From NCBI RefSeq assembly GCF_003387155.1, contig NZ_QUMT01000001.1, forward strand, positions 682,001-746,000: a DNA stretch of 64,000 nucleotides, in the 5' to 3' direction. The stretch is from Roseateles depolymerans. GTDB taxonomy: Bacteria; Pseudomonadota; Gammaproteobacteria; Burkholderiales; Burkholderiaceae_C. The position numbers and the translations under genes are program-made. Below, piece by piece: positions 52,218 through 59,597 of the stretch; positions within the stretch are counted from its first letter, which is position 1, and each line of letters opens with the position of its first letter. The notes beneath the pieces are model-generated. The model was not told where the DNA came from. It did no database searches and saw only the letters and a list, made by a program, of their open reading frames with translations.

Positions 52218-53078
52218 ATGAGCAGTTCCTCTTCGTCCCTCACGCTGATCGGCGTGGATTTCTCCAGTGCCCCCACGGCCCGCAAACCGATCCGGCTGGC
52301 CATTGGCCGGCGCCAGGGGGCGGTGGTGCGACTGGAATCGCAGCGGGCACTGACCTCGCTCACCGACTATGCCGCCTGGCTGGCCGAACCGGCTGCCCCG
52401 GGCCAGCGCTGGGTCGGCGGCTTTGACCTGCCCTTCGGCCATTCGCGGGAATTGGTGACGACGCTGGGCTGGCCCACCGAATGGGCGCCGCTGATGGCGC
52501 ACTACGCCGCGCTCAGCCGCGAGCAGATCCGGGACACCTTTGCCGCTTTCTGCGCCGCACGGCCGGTGGGGAAGAAGTTTGCCCACCGGGTCTGCGACGG
52601 GCCCGCCGGGGCTTCGCCCAGCATGAAATGGGTCAACCCGCCCGTGGCGTTCATGATGCATGCCGGGGTGCCGCCGATGATCCAGGCGGGTGTGAGCCTG
52701 CCGGGGCTGCATGCCGGGGATCCGGACCGGGTGGCGCTGGAGGCCTATCCCGGCCTGCTGGCCCGTGAACTGATCGGCTCGCGCAGCTACAAGAGCGACG
52801 ACAAGGCCAAACAGACGCCGGAGCGGCTGATTGCCCGCAAGGACCTGATCGACGCACTGGAGCAGGGCCGGAGCCGCCTGGGCCTGCGGCTCAAGCTCAG
52901 CCATGCGCAGCGCGACGAACTGGCCGACGACGGCAGCGGCGACAAGCTGGATGCGGTGCTGTGCCTGCTGCAGGCCGCGTGGGCATCCGAGCAGCCTCAG
53001 TACGGCATGCCGGCGGATGCCGACCCGCTGGAAGGCTGGATTGTCAGTACGCCGCACGCGGCGGGCGGATCGGCCTAA
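52218..53078 (+). CDS. DUF429 family protein
   Basis: A 286-residue protein with an RNase H-like opening LTLIGVDFSSAPTARKP at about residue 8, WVGGFDLPFGHSRELV, and a later DRVALEAYPGLLARELIG with GDKLDAVLCLLQAAWA near the C-terminus. This is the pattern of DUF429, a family with a predicted nuclease fold and no established role. The first seven residues are Met-Ser5-type and weakly defined. It stands alone between the two-component genes and the reductase gene. Confidence 0.82.
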   Translation: MSSSSSSLTLIGVDFSSAPTARKPIRLAIGRRQGAVVRLESQRALTSLTDYAAWLAEPAAPGQRWVGGFDLPFGHSRELVTTLGWPTEWAPLMAHYAALSREQIRDTFAAFCAARPVGKKFAHRVCDGPAGASPSMKWVNPPVAFMMHAGVPPMIQAGVSLPGLHAGDPDRVALEAYPGLLARELIGSRSYKSDDKAKQTPERLIARKDLIDALEQGRSRLGLRLKLSHAQRDELADDGSGDKLDAVLCLLQAAWASEQPQYGMPADADPLEGWIVSTPHAAGGSA

Positions 53079-53139
53079 CATCGCTCCGCGCGTCATCGGC
53101 GGCTTTTGTTGCTTCGCCGGCGCGTGCCCTTGCCTATGC

Positions 53140-53169
53140 CCTTGCCTTGCCTTGCCTTGCCTTGCCTTG
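53140..53169. repeat. Six perfect CCTTG pentanucleotide repeats
   Basis: CCTTG is repeated six times without error, preceded by two decayed versions (CCCTTG, CCTATGC). It lies 62 bases past the DUF429 stop and 115 bases before the reductase start. Perfect 5-base repeats of this length are prone to slippage; in the leader of the next gene they could vary promoter or leader spacing. Confidence 0.95.
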
Positions 53170-53284
53170 CGTTAGCGGCGCGTGTCGTTGAACGGTGCCC
53201 GCCTCCGCGACCGGCCGATGGCGCAGGAATGCCAACCGGACGCCAAACCGCGGTGCTGGACCGCTTGCTTGCAGGAGATTGCCC

Positions 53285-54319
53285 ATGACCATGCCCTCCA
53301 CCCCGTCCACTGCTGGGGCCACTGCGCCGACTTCTGCCGCGACCTCTGCTGCGACATCCGCCGGGACCTCTGCGGTCGGACCGCTTCGCATCGCCGTGAT
53401 GGGCGCCGGGGCTGTGGGCTGCTATTTCGGCGGTGTGCTGGCCCGTGCGGGGCATGACGTGACCCTGATCGGTCGTCCTCAGCATGTCGAGGCCATCCAG
53501 CGGGACGGTCTGCGCATGGAGACCGCCACTTTCGATGTGCAGATTCCACTGAAGGCGGACACCGAGCCCGCCGCCGCCCAGGGCGCGGATGTGGTGCTGT
53601 TCTGCGTCAAATCAACGGACACGATCGAGGCTGCGCGGCAGCTGCAGCCCTTCCTGTCTCCCCACACCTTGCTGCTGTCGATGCAAAACGGCGTGGACAA
53701 CGCCGAGCGGCTGCGTGAGGTGCTGACTCAACCGGTGTCGGCTGCGGTCGTGTACGTGGCCACCGGCATGATCGGGCCGGGGCATGTGAAGCACTACGGC
53801 CGCGGCGAGTTGATCATCGAGCCGGCCGATGGCGCGGAGCAGGTGGCCCAGGCCTTCATCGCGGCCGGCGTGCCCACCGATGTTTCAGTCAACGCACGCG
53901 GCGCCCTGTGGGCCAAACTGCTGATCAACTGCGCCTACAACGCGATGTCGGCGGTGACACAGCAGTCGTATGGGCAGTTGGTGCAGGGGGAGGGCGTCTG
54001 GGCGGTGCTGGACGACCTGGTGAATGAAGGGCTGGAAGTGGCCCGGGCCAGCGGCGTGGACGTGTCGGGCGACGTGCATGCGGCCGTGCGCAAGATTGCC
54101 GAGACCATGCCGGGGCAGTTGTCCTCGACCGCGCAGGATCTCAAGCGTGGAAAGCCCAGCGAGATCGACCACCTCAATGGCTATCTCGTGCGGCGCGGCG
54201 AGGCGCTGGGGGTGCCGACGCCCGCCAACCGCGTGATGTATGCGCTGGTGAGGGTGATGCAGGCACCGGCGGCCACGTCCGTGCCGACCGCGGTGGCGTC
54301 GTCATCGGCCCCGGCATGA
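53285..54319 (+). CDS. panE: 2-dehydropantoate 2-reductase (ketopantoate reductase family)
   Basis: A 344-residue NADPH-dependent reductase. After a 30-residue Ala/Thr/Ser-rich leader comes the Rossmann motif LRIAVMGAGAVGCYFGGVLA, then CVKSTDT, the active-site Lys/Asn/Glu region (GALWAKLLINCAYNAMSAVT) and SSTAQDLKRGKPSEIDHLNG. The family includes ketopantoate reductase in CoA synthesis, but paralogues with other substrates are common, so panE is a family-level name. The ATG at 53285 is the last before the fold; whether the low-complexity leader is translated is uncertain. Its stop lies in a 12-base array. Confidence 0.85.
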   Translation: MTMPSTPSTAGATAPTSAATSAATSAGTSAVGPLRIAVMGAGAVGCYFGGVLARAGHDVTLIGRPQHVEAIQRDGLRMETATFDVQIPLKADTEPAAAQGADVVLFCVKSTDTIEAARQLQPFLSPHTLLLSMQNGVDNAERLREVLTQPVSAAVVYVATGMIGPGHVKHYGRGELIIEPADGAEQVAQAFIAAGVPTDVSVNARGALWAKLLINCAYNAMSAVTQQSYGQLVQGEGVWAVLDDLVNEGLEVARASGVDVSGDVHAAVRKIAETMPGQLSSTAQDLKRGKPSEIDHLNGYLVRRGEALGVPTPANRVMYALVRVMQAPAATSVPTAVASSSAPA

Positions 54320-54360
54320 CCCGCCGCATGACCCGCCAAATGACCCGCCGAATGACCCAT
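54315..54360. repeat. Tandem 12-base units over the stop codon of panE
   Basis: CATGACCCGCCG, CATGACCCGCCA, AATGACCCGCCG and a partial AATGACCCAT. The first unit contains the panE stop (54317-54319) and every unit repeats the TGA in the same frame. It occupies part of the gap between convergent panE and the arginase gene. Confidence 0.9.
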
Positions 54361-54487
54361 GGCATTGCTCGCCGGGTGGGGCAGGGCCTCCGCAGCCTTC
54401 TGGCTTGAAGCGCGGCCTGGGCCTGCATCCCAGCCTGGGTGCAAGCCCGCGCTCGACGAGGCTTCGCTCTGACGCCGAGCCCCGTCC

Positions 54488-55408
54488 TTACTTGCGCATC
54501 AGGGTCGACTTGCCGAACAGCGATTCGATGAGATCCACCGCCACCAGCGCCGTCTTGTTGCGCACGTCCAGCGCTGGATTCAGTTCCATGACGTCCAGCG
54601 ACGCCAGCCGGCCGGTGTCGGCGATCATTTCCATGCACAGCTGCGCTTCGCGGTAGGTCGGCCCCCCCGGGATGGTGGTGCCCACGCCTGGGGCCACGTC
54701 CGGGTCCAGGAAGTCCACGTCGAAGCTCACATGCAGGTGGGTGTTGGCGTCCATCGTGGCCAGCGCCAGTTCCATGGTGTGACGCATGCCCATCTCGTCG
54801 ATGTAGCGCATGTCGAAGACTTCCAGGCCCACTTCATGGACAAAGCGCTTCTCGCCCGGGTCCACGCTGCGGATGCCGATCTGGCGCACCCACTTCGGAT
54901 CGATGGCCGGCACATGGCCGCCGATCTCCACCAGTTCCTTCGGGCCATAGCCGCACAGGCAGGCCACCGGCATGCCGTGGATGTTGCCGCTGGGGGTGAG
55001 CAGGCTGGTGTTGAAGTCCGCATGGGCATCCAGCCACAGCACGCGCAGCTTCTTGCCGGTGTCGCGGCAGTGGCGCGCCACCGCGGAGATGGAGCCCAGG
55101 CCCAGGCAGTGGTCACCGCCCAGCAGGATGGGCATGCGCCCACCGCTGAGCTCGCCGTAGACGGCGTCGTGCACGGCCTGGTTCCAGGCGGTCACTTCCT
55201 CCAGGTGGCGGTAGCCCTCCACCGGGTCCAGCCAGGGGTTGGCCGGGCCTTGCAGATTGCCGCGGTCCAGCACGTCCGCACCATGGTTGCGCAGGGCCTG
55301 GACCAGGCCGGCCACACGCAGGGCTTCGGGGCCCATGCTGGCGCCTCGGGCACCGGCGCCGACGTCCGTCGGGGCGCCGATCAGGCTGACTTGCTGGGTG
55401 CTGCTCAT
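54488..55408 (-). CDS. rocF: Arginase
   Basis: A 306-residue ureohydrolase of the arginase type, splitting L-arginine to ornithine and urea with two Mn ions. Metal ligands lie in GGDHCLGLGS (near residue 98), LDAHADFNTS (near 127) and SFDVDFLDPDVAPGVGTT (near 230). The opening SLIGAPTDVGAGARGASMGP is typical. The start at 55408 begins the family region; an extension to 55480 would run into the next gene upstream. It follows the LOG-family gene by 5 bases. Confidence 0.93.
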   Translation of the reverse strand: MSSTQQVSLIGAPTDVGAGARGASMGPEALRVAGLVQALRNHGADVLDRGNLQGPANPWLDPVEGYRHLEEVTAWNQAVHDAVYGELSGGRMPILLGGDHCLGLGSISAVARHCRDTGKKLRVLWLDAHADFNTSLLTPSGNIHGMPVACLCGYGPKELVEIGGHVPAIDPKWVRQIGIRSVDPGEKRFVHEVGLEVFDMRYIDEMGMRHTMELALATMDANTHLHVSFDVDFLDPDVAPGVGTTIPGGPTYREAQLCMEMIADTGRLASLDVMELNPALDVRNKTALVAVDLIESLFGKSTLMRK

Positions 55409-55413
55409 GAGGT

Positions 55414-56301
55414 TCACTCCTGTTGAGGGGCGGCGGAGGCGGGCAGGCCGATGTCGTATTCCTTCTTCAGCAAGGCCCATGCCTCTTCGGCGGTTTCGAC
55501 GTAATGGAACAGTTGCTCATCCCCGGGGCTGATCATGCCGGTGTCCAGCAGCAGGTCGAAGTCGATCAGGCGCGACCAGAAGTCCTTGCCGAACAGCAGG
55601 ATGGGGCGCCGACGGCATTTGCCGGTCTGGATGAGGGTGAGGGTTTCGAAGAGCTCGTCCAGCGTGCCGAAGCCGCCGGGGAAGGCCGCCAGGGCCACCG
55701 AGCGCATCAGGAAGTGCATCTTCCGCAGCGCGAAGTAGTGGAAGCGGAAGCACAGCTCCGGGGTGATGTATTCGTTGGGGCGCTGCTCGTGCGGCAGCAC
55801 GATGTTCAGGCCGATGCTTCGGCCGCCCGCTTCATGCGCGCCGCGGTTGCCCGCTTCCATGATGCCGGGGCCGCCGCCGGTCACAACGTAGAGCGGATGC
55901 GGGTGGTCGGCGGTCTGTTCGGTGATGAGGCGGGCGAAGCGGCGGGCTTCTTCGTAGAAGCCGCTCATCAGGAGACGCCGCTCGGCGCGTTGCAGGGCGA
56001 CGGTGTCCCCGCTCTTGCGGGCGGCGTCCAGGGCTTCTTCGGCGGAGGCGCGGTCCGGAATGCGGGCGCTGCCGAAGATGACCACGGTGGACTGGATGTT
56101 GAGTTCCTGCTGGATCAGCTCGGGCTTGAGCAGTTCCAACTGCATGCGCACCGGGCGCAATTCGGGGCGGACCAGGAAGTCGGTGTCCGCGAAGGCCAGG
56201 CGGTAGGCGTCCGGCGGGTTCGTGTCGAACGCCGTCGGCTGGCTGACCTCCTCCTGTGCGGTGGGGAAGTTGCGGGCGGTGAGCTTGTCGGTTCTGATCA
56301 T
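55414..56301 (-). CDS. LOG family (TIGR00730) Rossmann-fold protein
   Basis: A 295-residue protein with the LOG motifs GGGPGIMEAGNRGAHEAGG and PGGFGTLDELFETLTLIQTG. LOG proteins act as cytokinin riboside monophosphate phosphoribohydrolases or on other nucleoside monophosphates; many bacterial members are also nucleotide 5'-monophosphate nucleosidases. It has an extra N-terminal region of about 85 residues, like the larger bacterial members. The start at 56301 is the first Met after a frame that otherwise runs into moeB. It precedes the arginase gene by 5 bases, so they may be co-transcribed. Confidence 0.88.
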   Translation of the reverse strand: MIRTDKLTARNFPTAQEEVSQPTAFDTNPPDAYRLAFADTDFLVRPELRPVRMQLELLKPELIQQELNIQSTVVIFGSARIPDRASAEEALDAARKSGDTVALQRAERRLLMSGFYEEARRFARLITEQTADHPHPLYVVTGGGPGIMEAGNRGAHEAGGRSIGLNIVLPHEQRPNEYITPELCFRFHYFALRKMHFLMRSVALAAFPGGFGTLDELFETLTLIQTGKCRRRPILLFGKDFWSRLIDFDLLLDTGMISPGDEQLFHYVETAEEAWALLKKEYDIGLPASAAPQQE

Positions 56302-56383
56302 GATGCGGTGGCCCGAGAGCTTACGGGCGTCTTCACTTAATTTTTGTGCGTCCTGGGGGGCGGGCGGTGGGTGCTGCGGCGAT

Positions 56384-57148
56384 TTATTGCACGGCGGCCG
56401 GCGCTCGGCCACAACAGGGGCAGTGAGGGTCGCGCAGCACCTGCAGATCGGTCCATTCCATGCGGCGTCCGTCCAGCATGAGCAGGCGGCCGGGCAGGGT
56501 GCTGCCCATGCCGCTGAGTAGCTTGAGCGCCTCCGCGGCCTGCATGCTGCCGATGATGCCGACCAGCGGGGCCAGCACGCCCATGACGGCACAGCGCTGT
56601 TCCTCCGGGGGCTGGTCGGGCGGGAAGAGGCAGGCATAGCAGGGGAAGCGGCCGCCGCGGCTATCGTAGACGCTCAGCTGCGCATCAAAGCCGAGCGCCG
56701 CGCCGGAGACCAGCGGCTTGCCGTGGCGCACGCAGGCGGCGTTGATGCGGTGGCGGGTCTGGAAGTTGTCGGTGCAGTCCAGCACGACGTCGGCCTGCGG
56801 GACCCATTCGTCCAGCAGCGCGTCATCGGCGCGGGCGACCAGCGAATGGACCTGCGGCTCGGGATTGATGGCGGCGATGCCGGCTGCAGCGGACGCGGCC
56901 TTGGGCTGGTCCAGCCGGGCCTGGGTGTGGGCGATCTGACGCTGCAGGTTGGTCAGGTCAACATGGTCGTGGTCCACCAGCGTGATGCGGCCCACGCCGG
57001 CGGTGCCCAGATACAGCGCGACCGGCGACCCCAACCCACCAGCGCCGATCACCAGCGCATGGGCGTCCATCCAGCGCTGCTGACCCTCCACACCGATGTC
57101 GTCCAGCAGGATGTGCCGCGAGTAGCGCAGCAGTTGCTCGTCATTCAT
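56384..57148 (-). CDS. moeB: MoeB/ThiF-type sulfur-carrier adenylyltransferase
   Basis: A 254-residue E1-like enzyme that adenylates the C-terminus of a small sulfur carrier such as MoaD or ThiS. It shows GAGGLGSPVALYLGTAGVG (nucleotide site), DCTDNFQTRHRINAAC, and a zinc site with CYAC and CPCCG pairs. No rhodanese domain is fused. No moaD, moaE or thiS gene is nearby, so the partner is unknown. The start at 57148 (MNDEQLLRYSRHILLDDIG) fits the family. Confidence 0.92.
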   Translation of the reverse strand: MNDEQLLRYSRHILLDDIGVEGQQRWMDAHALVIGAGGLGSPVALYLGTAGVGRITLVDHDHVDLTNLQRQIAHTQARLDQPKAASAAAGIAAINPEPQVHSLVARADDALLDEWVPQADVVLDCTDNFQTRHRINAACVRHGKPLVSGAALGFDAQLSVYDSRGGRFPCYACLFPPDQPPEEQRCAVMGVLAPLVGIIGSMQAAEALKLLSGMGSTLPGRLLMLDGRRMEWTDLQVLRDPHCPCCGRAPAAVQ

Positions 57149-57360
57149 CTGACAAGCATAGCGCCGCAGAGGGGGGAGGGCAGGAGGCGGGAGATCGGAG
57201 GGGCGAACGGAACTTTGCCTTGGGCGAGTGGCGGAAATGCCCGGTTCAAGTGGGATGCAGGCCAATGCCGCATGGATGGGCAATGCCGCTCGGAGGTCGC
57301 TGAGGGCACTCTTGAGCCCACGAAATCATCCTTGCAACCGCTATCTTTAAGGTATCATTC

Positions 57361-57792
57361 GTGTGCTTCGATCGATGGACCCCACCCCCACTGACCAAGC
57401 CGATCCGGGACTGCACGGACTTCGAGCGAAAGATCAGGCGTCAATGCTGGAATCTTGCGGCCGTTCAGAAGGCTGTCGCGAACGGTGTCATGTCGGTGCA
57501 GCTGAGCAGTTCCGCACAGGCCTCTGTCTTGGAGGATCTCGCCTGGTCTTCCTCTGACATCTGCCGCTTCATCCTTAGTTTGCACAAGGCGCGCTACAAC
57601 GATTCGGAATGGTGTCTACCCGGTGGGAAGGTGAACCAGCCACCGATGAAGGCTGATTCCTATCTCATGGGCTTCAACCGATTCACTGGCGTCGAACATC
57701 CAGCCCACGAACCGTGGATCTATTGCAAGTTCACCGTTCGGACCAGCATCCCGGCTTTGCTGGTGTTCTCTCTTCACCGCAGCCTCTACTGA
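57361..57792 (+). CDS. MqsR-like toxin of a type II toxin-antitoxin pair
   Basis: A 143-residue protein with the ending of MqsR-family RNases: DICRFILSLHKARYNDSEWC, ADSYLMGFNRFTG and PWIYCKFTVRTSIPALLVFS. MqsR cleaves mRNA, often at GCU sites. It is longer than E. coli MqsR because of about 35 extra N-terminal residues and a longer region around the second motif. GTG 57361 is used as the start but is uncertain, because a possible promoter (TTGCAA 57332, TATCAT 57353) lies immediately before it. It is followed 11 bases later by an MqsA-like gene, in the toxin-first order of mqsRA. Local sequence is less GC-rich. Confidence 0.75.
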   Translation: MCFDRWTPPPLTKPIRDCTDFERKIRRQCWNLAAVQKAVANGVMSVQLSSSAQASVLEDLAWSSSDICRFILSLHKARYNDSEWCLPGGKVNQPPMKADSYLMGFNRFTGVEHPAHEPWIYCKFTVRTSIPALLVFSLHRSLY

Positions 57793-57803
57793 AGGAAATT
57801 GCC

Positions 57804-58349
57804 ATGTCCCTCAACTGCCCTTTCTGTGAAGCAGACGCGCTGACCACTGTGACCTACACCCATGCAGTGAAGGCAGGCCGCCGAACCGTTCAGGTGCCGG
57901 GCTGCCTGCAGATGGTGTGTGGGCATTGCGGTGAGGCGGTGGTGCCTTTGTCCTTGTATGACCTCAACCACAAGCGCATTGAAGCCGCGCTGGCTCAGAC
58001 GCCTGCGGCCGTGTCAAGGGGCCTGCTCAAGCGCTTGCGAGAGACTTACGACCTGAGCCAGCGAGAGGCATCCCGGCTGTTTGGTGCCGGAGAGGCTGCT
58101 TTTGCCAAATGGGAATCGGGTCAGTCAGACATGAGCGACCCGGCCGCACTGCTTGTGCAGTGTGCCCTCGAAGTGCCCGGCGTGGTCGAGCATCTGGCCA
58201 AGCTCGCGGGCGTTCCCCTGCAACCGCAAGGGGCGCAAAGAGCTGCTCAACGACGGGTGGGGCGTTCAGCCTCCCTCAATGGCGCGGATGCTGAACCGGC
58301 CCACGCTGCGTCCCAGACCCAGTCCAAGCGCAGGGCCGTGCTCCAATGA
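57804..58349 (+). CDS. MqsA-like antitoxin with zinc ribbon and HTH
   Basis: A 181-residue protein. The N-terminal 65 residues carry paired cysteines (LNCPFCEADALTTVTY; QMVCGHCGEAV), a zinc-binding domain as in MqsA, and about residues 75-135 an Xre-type helix-turn-helix (ETYDLSQREASRLFGAGEAA; KWESGQSDMSDPAALLVQCA). MqsA proteins bind the toxin with the zinc domain and the operator with the HTH. It is 50 residues longer than E. coli MqsA because of a C-terminal Ala/Gln/Arg tail. AAGGAAA precedes the ATG. Confidence 0.82.
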   Translation: MSLNCPFCEADALTTVTYTHAVKAGRRTVQVPGCLQMVCGHCGEAVVPLSLYDLNHKRIEAALAQTPAAVSRGLLKRLRETYDLSQREASRLFGAGEAAFAKWESGQSDMSDPAALLVQCALEVPGVVEHLAKLAGVPLQPQGAQRAAQRRVGRSASLNGADAEPAHAASQTQSKRRAVLQ

Positions 58350-58380
58350 AGCGACCGTTCCGTCAGCGCGGCTCGGGAAC

Positions 58381-59238
58381 TTAGACCTTCAACCCGCGCT
58401 CGATGTCTGTCAGCTTGTAGCGAGCCAGCGCCAGGTTGCCCTTGGCCTTGTCCAGCACCAGGTACAGGAACAGGCCGTCGTTGTTGGGCACCAGGCGGAT
58501 GAGGTGATATTGGTCGCCCAGGGTGATCAAGATGTCTTCAATGCCTTTGCGCAGCCCCAGCGATTCCATTGTCTTGAGCTTGGCTCGCACCACCTGCGTG
58601 TTGCCGGCAGCGGCCAGATCCAGATTCAGGGCGGTGCCTTGTTGGGCCAGGCACATGCCGCTGCGGTAGTCCACCAGCGCGGCAGCCATGGCGCCGTCGA
58701 TGGCCATGCAAGCCTGGATGGAATCGTTGAGGTTGTTCATGGGGGAAATTCCGTCTTTCGTGGAGAAATCAATCGCGAACTGGGCGACGATCTTGTTGAA
58801 CTCTTCCAGCAGCACAAACCAGAGGGTTTCGGGACTGCTGTCAGGCAAGCGGTAGACATGGGTCGTGGTGGACTGACGCTCCTTGACCAAGGGCATCAGC
58901 GTCATTTCTTCCACGATGGCGCTGGGCAGAATCAGCACGCGGACATAGTCCACCTCCTGGGCCCAGGCCTGGGTGAGTGCGGCGCGTGCCGTGGCTTGCG
59001 AGCCAGGACCGAGCACGAGGATGAGCGCTCGCGGTGCGATGTCGTCCGGTGCGGTCGTGCCGCCGATGGCGGGTCGGATCCAGTCGAACGCAGGGCCGCT
59101 GCCGGTGCCGCTGAGCGACACGGAGTAATGACCCGGACCTTGCCCCGGATGCCCCGACAACGCTGAGCCCACCTGCTCAATGGCGAGTTCGCCCACGCGT
59201 GCGGTCAAATCCAGCACGCGAATCGAATTGCTCGCCAT
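58381..59238 (-). CDS. Roadblock/LC7-domain protein with an extra N-terminal domain
   Basis: A 285-residue protein. The C-terminal 120 residues match Roadblock/LC7-like proteins (MNNLNDSIQACMAIDGAMAA; AALNLDLAAAGNTQ-type and GLRKGIEDILITLGDQYHLI), which in bacteria often pair with small GTPases or respond to stimuli. The first 165 residues form a separate mixed alpha/beta domain (PRALILVLGPGSQATARAAL) that I do not recognise. An internal ATG at 58740 could start the Roadblock part alone, but it lacks a ribosome site. It faces mqsA with 31 bases between stop codons. Confidence 0.75.
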   Translation of the reverse strand: MASNSIRVLDLTARVGELAIEQVGSALSGHPGQGPGHYSVSLSGTGSGPAFDWIRPAIGGTTAPDDIAPRALILVLGPGSQATARAALTQAWAQEVDYVRVLILPSAIVEEMTLMPLVKERQSTTTHVYRLPDSSPETLWFVLLEEFNKIVAQFAIDFSTKDGISPMNNLNDSIQACMAIDGAMAAALVDYRSGMCLAQQGTALNLDLAAAGNTQVVRAKLKTMESLGLRKGIEDILITLGDQYHLIRLVPNNDGLFLYLVLDKAKGNLALARYKLTDIERGLKV

Positions 59239-59597
59239 GTGGGAATGCCTTGAAAAGTGAAGCGGCCAGTCTCGCCGCATCCGTCGCGCGTGCCCGCCCC
59301 GCATCCACGGGGAACGGCGGCCGTGCGTGTGAATTCGTTTTCAATTGTCACGTTCATGCGCATGGCCTGCAGTGCGATGAATGCGAACAGCGGAGCGCGA
59401 CGCTGCATTGACACGGTTGAAGCGCATGGGGCGGGCGGTGCGCTTTGATGCGGTTTCTGCGAGCCACGCGGGTGCCGCAAATGAATCGATCCACGGCGGC
59501 GCCCCAAAAGCAAAGAGGCCCCGCAGGGCCTCTTTCAAAATGTCACGCTCTCCACGACACGCGCGGCATCAGCCAGCGCGGATGGCGGGGCGACCGC
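59239..59597. other. Gap between the Roadblock gene and ctpA
   Basis: 359 bases. It holds the Roadblock promoter region and, near its right end, the ctpA terminator (59512-59535). Frames through it are short and without family character. A TTTTCAATTGTCACG stretch near 59339 is less GC-rich than its surroundings. No further gene or symmetric site is seen. Confidence 0.5.
59512..59535 (-). terminator. Rho-independent terminator of ctpA
   Basis: AAAGAGGCCC and GGGCCTCTTT pair perfectly (10 base pairs) around a 4-base loop. On the reverse strand the stem is followed by GCTTTT. It lies 63-86 bases past the ctpA stop codon. It could also work for transcripts coming from the left. Confidence 0.9.

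Noticed and set aside
58381-58740. Separate Roadblock gene starting at the internal ATG 58740
   Set aside because: No ribosome site before that ATG, and the frame is open and protein-like upstream.
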